From an uncultured Dorea sp. (lineage in GTDB: Bacteria; Bacillota_A; Clostridia; Lachnospirales; Lachnospiraceae), in contig CAJTRM010000039.1 in the NCBI GenBank assembly GCA_910578865.1, forward strand, positions 1 through 10,301: a DNA stretch of 10,301 bases, given 5' to 3'. The notes under the pieces are model-generated. The model did no database searches. It was not told the DNA's origin and saw only the letters and a program-made list of their open reading frames with translations. Numbering within the stretch: position 1 is the stretch's first letter; every line of letters begins with the position of its first letter. This document shows, piece by piece, positions 1-7,156 of this stretch. Position numbers and translations under genes: made by a program.

Positions 1-12
1 TTTTGTGTGTAT

Positions 13-42
13 TTGAAATTTAAATCTAAAAAATGATATGTT
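13..42 (+). promoter_or_regulatory. Possible weak promoter in the AT-rich leader before the hub gene
   Basis: The first 60 or so bases are clearly AT-rich compared with the GC-rich genes that follow. A TTGAAA hexamer at 13-18 is followed after 18 bases by TATGTT at 37-42, a loose sigma-A-like pair with a poor -10 box and a slightly long spacer. No complete gene fits in 1-78. The three forward frames all meet a stop within the first 36 bases (stops at 14-16, 21-23 and 34-36), so the end of an upstream gene may overlap this stretch. AT-rich sequence produces such pairs by chance, so this is only a candidate for a promoter internal to, or heading, the operon. Confidence 0.2.
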
Positions 43-78
43 TTTCAGCGGCCTCAATAAAAGAAGGGGGGTGTCAGA

Positions 79-1215
79 ATGGATTATGAAAGGCTCAAAG
101 AAACATACGGGGATTTCCGGTTCCCGGCCGTTAATATTATCGTTGAGGGAAAAAGCTTTGGAGACTGCCAGAGACAGCTGATACTCTCTGACATCCGGGT
201 AGAGTTAAGCTGTAAGGAAGAAGCATCTCAGGCCGTATTTTCTATCTATAACTGTACGGATGAGGAGACGGGGAGCTACTGCATGGAAGTGTTGAAGCCA
301 TACATCCTGCTGGGGTCTCTGGTGGTTGTAGAGGCCGGGTACGGGGAGCGTCTCACGGAAGTATTCCGGGGGTTTATTGCAAGGGTGGAGTTTGTGAATG
401 AGGAAAACGGGCCCTGTGTGGAGGTTACGGCTATGGACGCAAAAGGAATTATGATGTCCAATTGCTGTGCAGGGGTGCTGGAGAGTAAAAGGTACAGCGA
501 CGCTGTGAAGGAGATTTTTTCAAAACCGCCTTATCAGGAAATGAAATCCAGGAGTATCATACAAAAGCTGGAGATCCAGAAGACGCCGGATCAGAAGGAC
601 GGCGGGGGAAAAGGATCCGGAAGCATCCCTATTGACAGGGTGTATGAGAGCGATTATGAATTTGTGGTAAAGGCGGCCCGGAGATTCCACTATGAATTTT
701 TTGTGCGCAAAGGGACGGTGTATTTCCGGGAGGCAAAGCCGCGGCAGCCCGTCCAGGGAAGCTTAAGCCCCGGGAAGGGAATTTATTCCTACCGCATCGG
801 ATACGATATCCGGGGGCAGGTGCAGAAGGTAGAGATCCGCAGCATGGACGACAGAGAAGGAAAGTTGATTTTCGGAAGGAAAAAATTTAAAAACCGGCTC
901 TCCCAGGGCAATAAAGCAGGCGCTTTGATTTCTCAGACAGAAAAGGTGTATATCCGTCCGGCTGTATGCGATGCCCGGTCGGCGGTGAACCGGGCAGAGG
1001 GATTCATAGATCAGATTGCAGATAGGTACGGGAGTCTGGAATGTGAATGCGTGGGTATCCCGGAGCTTGAGCCGGGGCGCTGCCTGGAAATCACAGATCT
1101 TTCAGAGCCGGCAGACAATGTGTTTTATATTACAGAAGTACAGCATTTGATGGACAGCGCACACGGATACCGGACAAGGATTAAGGGAACGGCAGGCTCT
1201 CTTAAGGACGGATAG
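79..1215 (+). CDS. gpD/gp27-like baseplate hub protein (phage late control D family)
   Basis: This 378-residue protein looks like the tail hub protein of the phage late control gene D family (P2 gpD, T4 gp27, the N-terminal half of VgrG). By family it forms a trimer that joins the inner tube to the spike. Visible signatures are the early beta-rich FSIYN stretch (about 54-58), the segment 79-105 with GY at 87-88 and VFRGFI at 95-100, the VTAMDAKGIM segment near 116-125, and SDYEFVVKAARRFHYEFFV near 191-209, which matches the second hub domain. A Gly/Lys/Ser-rich linker occupies about 172-182. No gp5-like OB or beta-helix region follows; those lie in the next gene, so the VgrG-type module is split. 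The start at 79 has an AAGGGGGG ribosome binding site at 64-71, seven bases upstream. Family assignment is fairly sure; the exact subfamily is not. Confidence 0.85.
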   Translation: MDYERLKETYGDFRFPAVNIIVEGKSFGDCQRQLILSDIRVELSCKEEASQAVFSIYNCTDEETGSYCMEVLKPYILLGSLVVVEAGYGERLTEVFRGFIARVEFVNEENGPCVEVTAMDAKGIMMSNCCAGVLESKRYSDAVKEIFSKPPYQEMKSRSIIQKLEIQKTPDQKDGGGKGSGSIPIDRVYESDYEFVVKAARRFHYEFFVRKGTVYFREAKPRQPVQGSLSPGKGIYSYRIGYDIRGQVQKVEIRSMDDREGKLIFGRKKFKNRLSQGNKAGALISQTEKVYIRPAVCDARSAVNRAEGFIDQIADRYGSLECECVGIPELEPGRCLEITDLSEPADNVFYITEVQHLMDSAHGYRTRIKGTAGSLKDG

Positions 1216-1232
1216 GGACAGGAGGAACAAGG

Positions 1233-2024
1233 ATGTCGATCTATGAGGTGTTAGAAGAGGAACGACGGCAGGATTATGTACCTGTACAGGGGGTTCTGGC
1301 AGGAATCGTGACGGAGAATGACAATCAGAACCTTCCGGGGTATGTCAGGGTAAAGATCCCGGTGCAGAGTGAAGAGGCCCATGCTCTGAGATGGGCGAAG
1401 GTGGTACATATGTACTGTGGGAAAGAGTGGGGGCAGTATTTTCGGCCGGAGGTGGGGGATCAGGTCCTGCTTGCATGTGAGTACGGCAGCCTGGAGCGGG
1501 TATATGTGATTGGCTCCATCCCAAGAGATCAAGATCCGTTTATAAAACGGGCCTGCACAGAGCAGAACCAGAGGAAGGGGATTGCAACCAGACACGGGAA
1601 TTGTCTGGAATTCCAGGATGCAAAAGATTCCGGCGGAGAGAAGGATCGTCTGTCCCTGTCCACGGCAAAAAAGGCCTTAAGCCTTACGATGGACAACGAA
1701 AAGAAGGAGCTCCTTTTGAAAGATCAGGAGGAAAAAAGCAGGATCTGCCTGTCAGGGCAGAAGGGGAGTATAAGTATCTGCGGGGAAAATAAAATTACGA
1801 TTGCGGCAGGGGACTCGGTAAAAATTACGCTCAACGGAGCGAACGGGACTGTAAAGATTGATGCAAAAAAGATCCGGCTGTGTTCGGACGGAGCCATGGA
1901 ATTTTCTGCCGGCGGTGCGTGGAAGGCAGAAGGGGTGCAGGTGGCGCTTCAGGCCTCGTCCATGTTAAAGGCAGACAGCGGGGGGATGCTGACGGTGTCG
2001 GGAACTCCTGTGAAATTGGGATAG
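1233..2024 (+). CDS. gpV/gp5-like spike protein (phage baseplate assembly protein V family)
   Basis: A 263-residue protein with the layout of a central membrane-piercing spike. Residues about 18-95 resemble the gp5/VgrG OB-fold: GIVTEND at 24-30, PGYVRVKIP at 35-43, RWAKV at 53-57, and YFRPEVGDQVLLACEYG at 69-85, a close match to the family's F-x-P-x-V-G-D-E-V-L motif. From about 137 to the end the sequence becomes short alternating Ser/Lys/Gly/Ala beta-strand repeats (LSLST, LSLTMD, ITIAAGDSVKITL, GTVKIDAKKIRL), as expected for the triple-stranded beta-helix needle. It ends in GTPVKLG with no fused effector and no lysozyme domain. It begins 17 bases after the hub gene with GGAGG at 1221-1225. 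By family it would bind the hub trimer and carry a PAAR-like tip. Confidence 0.88.
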   Translation: MSIYEVLEEERRQDYVPVQGVLAGIVTENDNQNLPGYVRVKIPVQSEEAHALRWAKVVHMYCGKEWGQYFRPEVGDQVLLACEYGSLERVYVIGSIPRDQDPFIKRACTEQNQRKGIATRHGNCLEFQDAKDSGGEKDRLSLSTAKKALSLTMDNEKKELLLKDQEEKSRICLSGQKGSISICGENKITIAAGDSVKITLNGANGTVKIDAKKIRLCSDGAMEFSAGGAWKAEGVQVALQASSMLKADSGGMLTVSGTPVKLG

Positions 2025-2047
2025 TAAGATCAGGACAGGGAGGAAAG

Positions 2048-2425
2048 ATGAAGCAGGGGATGAAATTTCCGCCCCAGATCGATCCGGTGACCGGGAGATT
2101 TCTGGAGGCGGAGCTGGAAGAAAGTGTGAAGGATTCTATCTATCTGATTTTGATGACGCAGAGAGAAGAGCGAAGTACAAGGCCTGAGTTCGGGTGCGAT
2201 ATGATGTCCTATACCTTTACAGATATGACGCCTACCGTAACCCATATGCTGGCCCAGAGCCTGGAGGACGCTATCCTTTCCCAGGAGCCGCGGATCGCGG
2301 ATGTGGACATCCGGGTGGACAAAAGGGACCGAGAGGCCTGCCTGCATCTTCAGATTAACTATACTCTTTCGGAAGGCGGTGGGGATCAGGTGATGATTCC
2401 ATTTTATATCAACGGCAGCAGGTAG
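2048..2425 (+). CDS. gp25/GpW-like baseplate wedge protein
   Basis: A 125-residue protein of the gp25-like (GPW/gp25, TssE, Afp9) family, a small wedge component that contacts the first sheath ring and is needed for sheath polymerisation to start. Family signs are VKDSIYLILMTQREERSTRPEFGCDM at about 27-52, with the conserved R..RPEFG pattern, and the EPRI motif at 80-83, equivalent to the conserved EPR of gp25/TssE proteins. It ends in a typical strand, DQVMIPFYINGSR. Length fits the family. The frame is open back to 1880, but that part lies over the spike gene; the start at 2048 is preferred because GGAGGAAA at 2039-2046 precedes it and the usual gp25 N-terminus begins here. It sits 23 bases after the spike gene, the standard place for gp25 in CIS clusters. 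Confidence 0.93.
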   Translation: MKQGMKFPPQIDPVTGRFLEAELEESVKDSIYLILMTQREERSTRPEFGCDMMSYTFTDMTPTVTHMLAQSLEDAILSQEPRIADVDIRVDKRDREACLHLQINYTLSEGGGDQVMIPFYINGSR

Positions 2426-2435
2426 CAGGTGAAAG

Positions 2436-5285
2436 ATGATGGAGCAGAATCAATTAGACAAAAGAAAACTGGCAGACATACAAAGAGAGTTAAAGAGCCT
2501 GGCAGGGGCCTGTATCCCGCAGTGGCATTATTCGGCAGAGCAGCCGGACACCGGGTCGGTGATCGCAAATATTTATGCAGAGCAGACGGCGGAAAATATC
2601 CGGGCGTATAACGGCCTTCTTGCAAGGTATGAGGAAGAACTGACAGGTATTGTATCCCTTACTCCGGAAAGGGCACAGCCGGCAGAGGGCGTGGTAGTGT
2701 TAAAGGTGTCAGAGGACGGGATCAGAGAGGCAGATGTTGCAAAGGGCAGCCTTTTTTACGGAACCAGTGAGGAGAAAGAAACGCCGGTCGTGTTTGTCAG
2801 TGTCCATGACGTACATGTGACAAATGCAGAGATTACAGAGATTCTGGCAATCTCTGAAAAAGAGGGGAAGGTAAAGGATTACGGGAGCCTGGATAGATTA
2901 CGGTGTCCGCTGGATCTGTTTGACGCCAAAGGAGGAGAGCCCTATAAAAATGAGCTGGTTATCTTTCATCCGTATCTTTTTGGCAAAGAGGGAAGAGAGA
3001 TTGATATGGATGTGGGAGATGTGGGACTGATGGGGATGCTCTGTGATCCCGGCCATTATGAGATGGCCTGTCTTACAGAAGGAGGAGAGCAAAAGGTACA
3101 TCCTAAGAAGAGACTGGGAAAGATAAGGTTTGCCGGGACGGACGGCGCTTATGCAGTGGTGATCCGCAGAAAACTGCCGGTCAGGCGGGAAGTGTTTTTC
3201 CCTCGTCTGGAATTTTGTACCGGGATCTGCAAAGACAGTCCGCAGTTCCTCACCGACGGCAGCAGAGAGCTTGATGGGGACCGGCTTGCAGTATTCGGGG
3301 AGGAAATAGCCCTGTATGCCCAGTGCTATATCGGCTTAAAGGAAGAACTGATCCATGGGGGCGTGAAGGTAAGGATAGAGGCTGATCTGGAATATGGGCG
3401 AAAGGAGCATCATGTGAGCCTTCCAAAGGAGGAAGAGCTTAAGCTGATCAAACGTGCTCCAAGACCCGGTACAGAACTCAGAGCGGCAGAAGTATACATA
3501 TCTGAGACCGGGTTTTCTTACTATAACGGAACCGGATTTCGGAGCATCCGCTGCGGCGCAGACGGCAGTATCTTTTCGGGGGAACACACAAAGGGTCGTA
3601 TTACTCTGGAGTTTGTGTGTCCGGCAGATATGGAACAGCTGGAGCTTGGCGGATGGAAGGGGTATGCCTTGTGCCTGCAGGTCGTCAGGGCGGAAAATTG
3701 TTATTTGCGGCCCGGTATCCATCATTATCCCATTTTCAGCAATCTGGAAGTGAGCTATGATCTCAGCGGTGAGGTGATCATCCCGGAATCGGTCCGAAGA
3801 AGGCAGGGAAACAGGGAGACGGATCTTACCAGTGATGTCAGAGAAAAACGGCCGTTTCCGGCCTTTGCCGCGTTCTGTCATCAGGGGGAGGCGATGCTGT
3901 TTGGGTTTGGGAGAAAACCGGGAAGAGGGTCCCTAAGCCTTTATCTGGTAGTTGAGGGAAATACGAAAGATTCGGAGAAAGAGCTCCGTTTTTCTTATTC
4001 AGACGGGGAAAAGTTCTGTCCCCTGCGTGTCATGGATTCCACAAAAAATCTTACGGCTTCCGGCCTCTGGCGTTTTTTTGTGCCGGAGGATATGGAGGAA
4101 CAGGAGATAGAAGGAAAGCGGGCCTTCTGGATCCGGGCGGAGGCCGCGGGGGAGGAAGATCTGCATGGTCCGTCTGTCCGGGGGATTTATCTGAATGGGG
4201 TACAGGTGTGTAACACCGAGAGGAGCGCACCGAGAGAATATTTTCTGGAAACACCGCAGGATCTCATGTCTTTTCCGGTCTACGGCGGGCAATTACTGGG
4301 GGTCCGTGTGTGGGTCAATGAGATTGACCGGCTGACGTCCCGGCAGATGAGGCAGATGCTTCAGCGGCAAAGGGGCAAGGTGGAGGCTGAGTACAGCTCC
4401 CAGGGAACAGTCACCGCCTTTTATGTCCTGTGGGAGGAGGTGCCGGATTTTCTGAATTCTTCCGCTGATGACCGTCATTATGTACTGAACCGGCAGGAGA
4501 AGCGGATTTCTTTCGGGGACGGCACCTGCGGAAAGGCGCCACGCAATCTGTCAGGCCCTGCGTTTAAGGTGGAGACAGAGAGCTGCGACGGGGCGCTGGG
4601 CAATGTATGGGCGATGGCCATCAGTCAGCCGGGGATCCCTCTTGCAGATATCGGAGCGGTGTATAATCCGCTGGAGGCTTCTGGAGGCAGCGACATGGAG
4701 GGAAAGGAACGGGTTCGGTTAAAGAGCAGTATGATCCTGGAGACAGCAGGCCGCCTTGTGACGGAAGAGGATTACCTGAATGAGGCAAGGAGTTTTTCAG
4801 AGATGATCGCTCAGGTAAAGTGCCGGATCCGGGATCAGCAGCTTATGGTCTGTATCCTAATGAAAGATTTTATGGCAGGAGGCGCATCATTTGGCCGGAT
4901 TCAGGAGCCGCTCGAGAGGCATTTGAGCCGTCAGGGTCAGGAGAATGGGTTCGGGGAGGTCAAAGTCTGTGAGCCTGTGCCTGTGAAGGTAAACATCCGT
5001 CTGTGGGCGGAGGCAGAAGATCTGCACCAGGCGCTGGAAGAGAAAGCGGCACTTCTTTCCTATATAAAGCAGCTTTTTCAGATACCTGTCCTTGGCCGGA
5101 TCCCTGAAGAGGGAAAGATTCTGGTCATGATCCGGTCCAGGATGCGTGTATTACGGCCTGTCTGTCATCATGTCGTCGTATCTTACAGAAAGGAAGGCAG
5201 GGAATATATACAAGAGCTTGCAGATCTTAAGAGGGAACCGTTCCTCCTGTGTGTGGGCGGAGATCACGAAATCATTGTTTTATAA
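2436..5285 (+). CDS. Large baseplate-J-like wedge protein (Afp11-type)
   Basis: A 949-residue protein resembling the large 'putative baseplate assembly protein' of CIS clusters (gp6/Afp11-like, Baseplate_J superfamily). It should form the outer wedge dimer frame of the baseplate. A middle region at about 481-595 shows the inserted domain seen in such proteins: AMLFGFGRKPGRGSLSLYL, FSYSDGEKFCPLRVMDSTKNLTASGLWRFFVPEDM, then RAFWIRAEA. The core baseplate-J signature follows: RISFGDGTCG with FGDG at 693-696, a GALGNVWA segment, GGSDMEG at 750-756, and VTEEDYL at 775-781, matching the family's GGxDxE...R.VTxxDY pattern. Start codons are at 2436 and 2439; a weak AGGTGAAAG lies just upstream and the gap from gp25 is 10 bases. 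No Afp10-like tip gene separates it from gp25. Pairing with the next gene suggests a heteromeric wedge. Confidence 0.85.
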   Translation: MMEQNQLDKRKLADIQRELKSLAGACIPQWHYSAEQPDTGSVIANIYAEQTAENIRAYNGLLARYEEELTGIVSLTPERAQPAEGVVVLKVSEDGIREADVAKGSLFYGTSEEKETPVVFVSVHDVHVTNAEITEILAISEKEGKVKDYGSLDRLRCPLDLFDAKGGEPYKNELVIFHPYLFGKEGREIDMDVGDVGLMGMLCDPGHYEMACLTEGGEQKVHPKKRLGKIRFAGTDGAYAVVIRRKLPVRREVFFPRLEFCTGICKDSPQFLTDGSRELDGDRLAVFGEEIALYAQCYIGLKEELIHGGVKVRIEADLEYGRKEHHVSLPKEEELKLIKRAPRPGTELRAAEVYISETGFSYYNGTGFRSIRCGADGSIFSGEHTKGRITLEFVCPADMEQLELGGWKGYALCLQVVRAENCYLRPGIHHYPIFSNLEVSYDLSGEVIIPESVRRRQGNRETDLTSDVREKRPFPAFAAFCHQGEAMLFGFGRKPGRGSLSLYLVVEGNTKDSEKELRFSYSDGEKFCPLRVMDSTKNLTASGLWRFFVPEDMEEQEIEGKRAFWIRAEAAGEEDLHGPSVRGIYLNGVQVCNTERSAPREYFLETPQDLMSFPVYGGQLLGVRVWVNEIDRLTSRQMRQMLQRQRGKVEAEYSSQGTVTAFYVLWEEVPDFLNSSADDRHYVLNRQEKRISFGDGTCGKAPRNLSGPAFKVETESCDGALGNVWAMAISQPGIPLADIGAVYNPLEASGGSDMEGKERVRLKSSMILETAGRLVTEEDYLNEARSFSEMIAQVKCRIRDQQLMVCILMKDFMAGGASFGRIQEPLERHLSRQGQENGFGEVKVCEPVPVKVNIRLWAEAEDLHQALEEKAALLSYIKQLFQIPVLGRIPEEGKILVMIRSRMRVLRPVCHHVVVSYRKEGREYIQELADLKREPFLLCVGGDHEIIVL

Positions 5286-5312
5286 ATCGGTAAAAAAGTC
5301 TTTACAGAGGGC

Positions 5313-5320
5313 AGGGGGGA
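5313..5320 (+). promoter_or_regulatory. Ribosome binding site that fixes the start of the second baseplate-J gene
   Basis: A purine run AGGGGGGA lies five bases before the ATG at 5326. The reading frame is open back to 5146, over the end of the previous gene, but no comparable site precedes the upstream start, and the recognisable protein begins at 5326. Confidence 0.65.
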
Positions 5321-5325
5321 ACAAT

Positions 5326-7155
5326 ATGACAGATACTTTCAGGAAGATGCTGGCGGAGGCAGAAAAAAGAATCCCTTTTTATTCCGGAAGCTGGGTAAAT
5401 TTTCTGCCTTCGGATCCCGGGATGACGATTCTCGAGATACTGACATATTATCAGGCGGCCCAGAGGGACAGGATGGAGGAACTCCCCGGGGAAGTGACGG
5501 AAAATCTGCTGCAAATGGCGGGATTTTCACGGAAAAAGGAAGAAAATGCGACGCTGTATGTAAAGCCGGAGAATACCGGCCGCGGAATCAGGATTGAGAA
5601 AGGGCAGAAATTCCGGACCTGCGGGATTTGCTTTGAGGCCGTGGAAGAGATCGATTATTTCAGGGGGCGGCTTTCCGGGGTATTTCGGATGATGGAAGGG
5701 AAACCAAAAGAAATTCTGGAGCTCAGAGAAGGCGTTCCGCTTCATGCAGAGATTTTCGGAAGGCATCCCAAAAAAGGGGACAGCGTATACTTTCTGTTTG
5801 ACGATCTGCCGGAAACGGGAGGAAATTTTGAGGTGCTCCTCTATGTGGATGTCTGGAAGGATGATTACAGGAATTCTTTTTTGCCCGGAGATAAAGAGGA
5901 GGAGTTCTGTTTTGCAGAACTGTCCTTTGCCTGTTATAACGGGAGGGAATTTGAAGCGGTGGCCTGTGAGGATGAAACTTATGGGTTCCTGAAAGACGGC
6001 GAGATCCGGCTCCGGCTCAGAAAGGAACAGGGGCAGACAGTGGAGGTTTCGGGCAGGAGGGGGTATCTGTTCCGTTGTACTCTTGTACAGGCAGACTATG
6101 ACATTCCGCCCTCTGTTACGGAAGTTTACGGGCCTTTGATCCGTTTAGAGCAGAGGGACACGAAGATCTGTACCAGAGACAACGAGACCTGTTTTGTCAC
6201 TCCCGATATGTCGGTATACGCAGAGCTTGGCATTTTATACGGGTACGACGGACAGGAGTTTGACATTTCCGGGATTGGCGTGCTGGACGGAGCTTCCCTC
6301 CGCCTTATGACAGAGGGAGGTGAGAGAGAATTTGCGCCGGGAGATCCAAAGTTCTGTTATGAGTATGACCGCGGCAGGAGGGAAATCAGGATCCTGGATG
6401 CAGGCGGCTATGAGGGCGGCAGAGTATGGATCAGCCGGTGCGCGGTTACTGCCGGCGCCCTTGGAAATATCCGGAAGGGAAACCGGCTCTCTTCCAGGTG
6501 CGGGAGAGAGGAAATTTACTTTTTTAATCCGCTGGAAGGAAAGGGAGGGCGGGACTATGAGACGCTTGAGGAGACCAGAAAACGGTTTCTCCGGGATCTT
6601 TGCACGCCGGTATCTGCAGTCACCAGAGAGGATTACGAGTATCTGGCAAAAAGGGTTCCGGGGCTTTGCATACGTAAAGCCCGTGCCTGCTGTGACACGT
6701 CGGACAAGAGTATTCAGGTGGTCATTCTTCCTTACGGCAGGGAAGAGTATCCGTCCCTTCCACAGATTTATCAAAGAAGGATTCTGAGATATCTGGAGGG
6801 AAGAAAGCTTTTAAATACAAAGGTGAAGGTAACCCCGCCCATTTACCTGAGGGCAGATGTCCGGGTGAAGGTCAGGCAGAAGAAGAGAGGACAGGAAGAG
6901 GAAAGGGAGGCAGAGGTTCAGAGGATGTTTAAGGAAGCCCTTGACTATCGGAGGAACAAAGCCGGGATCGGAGATCCGATCCCCTATGCCGGATTGTTTG
7001 AGAAAATAGAAGCTCTGCCATGGGCCGCCGGTGTCTGTGAACTCGAGATCCTTCCGGAGGGAGAAGGAGGAGGCGCAAGGTATCCGGGGGATGACATTCT
7101 ACTTCCGGAGCGGGGGGTATGCGTGCCGGGAAGAATATGTGTGGAGCTGATATAA
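5326..7155 (+). CDS. Second baseplate-J-like wedge protein (Afp12-type)
   Basis: A 609-residue partner of the preceding wedge protein. The N-terminus carries the family pattern SDPGMTILEILTYYQAAQRDRMEELP at about 28-53, which corresponds to the xDPGxTLLELxAY motif of CIS and phage-tail-like baseplate proteins. The central and C-terminal part has GALGNIRKGN near 377-386, GGRDYET at 407-413, AVTREDYEYLAKRVPG at 431-446, and a late IPYAGLFEKIEALPWAAGVCELEI segment, all in baseplate-J order. It lacks the FGDG motif of its larger neighbour; the equivalent place reads IRILDAGGYEGG. Starting at 5326 gives a normal N-terminus (MTDTFRKMLAEAEKRIPFYSG). The 40-base gap upstream is the longest in the cluster. 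By family it would form the second wedge subunit, possibly nearer the periphery. Baseplate role is confident; the Afp12 equivalence is inferred from order and size. Confidence 0.83.
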   Translation: MTDTFRKMLAEAEKRIPFYSGSWVNFLPSDPGMTILEILTYYQAAQRDRMEELPGEVTENLLQMAGFSRKKEENATLYVKPENTGRGIRIEKGQKFRTCGICFEAVEEIDYFRGRLSGVFRMMEGKPKEILELREGVPLHAEIFGRHPKKGDSVYFLFDDLPETGGNFEVLLYVDVWKDDYRNSFLPGDKEEEFCFAELSFACYNGREFEAVACEDETYGFLKDGEIRLRLRKEQGQTVEVSGRRGYLFRCTLVQADYDIPPSVTEVYGPLIRLEQRDTKICTRDNETCFVTPDMSVYAELGILYGYDGQEFDISGIGVLDGASLRLMTEGGEREFAPGDPKFCYEYDRGRREIRILDAGGYEGGRVWISRCAVTAGALGNIRKGNRLSSRCGREEIYFFNPLEGKGGRDYETLEETRKRFLRDLCTPVSAVTREDYEYLAKRVPGLCIRKARACCDTSDKSIQVVILPYGREEYPSLPQIYQRRILRYLEGRKLLNTKVKVTPPIYLRADVRVKVRQKKRGQEEEREAEVQRMFKEALDYRRNKAGIGDPIPYAGLFEKIEALPWAAGVCELEILPEGEGGGARYPGDDILLPERGVCVPGRICVELI

Positions 7156-7156
7156 C

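Noticed and set aside
3336..3881. Open frame of 181 codons on the - strand
   Set aside because: It lies fully opposite the large baseplate-J gene, whose domain match continues through it.
5290..5305. GTAAA/TTTAC inverted repeat with six-base loop in the 40-base gap
   Set aside because: The stem is only five weak pairs with no U-run after it, so it does not support a terminator.
5146..5325. Upstream extension of the second baseplate-J protein by 60 residues
   Set aside because: The extension overlaps the end of the previous gene out of frame, resembles no baseplate sequence, and lacks a good binding site, while 5326 has a purine-rich one.
6235..6787. Overlapping open frames on both strands within the second baseplate-J gene
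   Set aside because: The + frame coding for the GALGN, GGRDYE and VTREDY motifs spans the region; the others show no family features and no binding sites.
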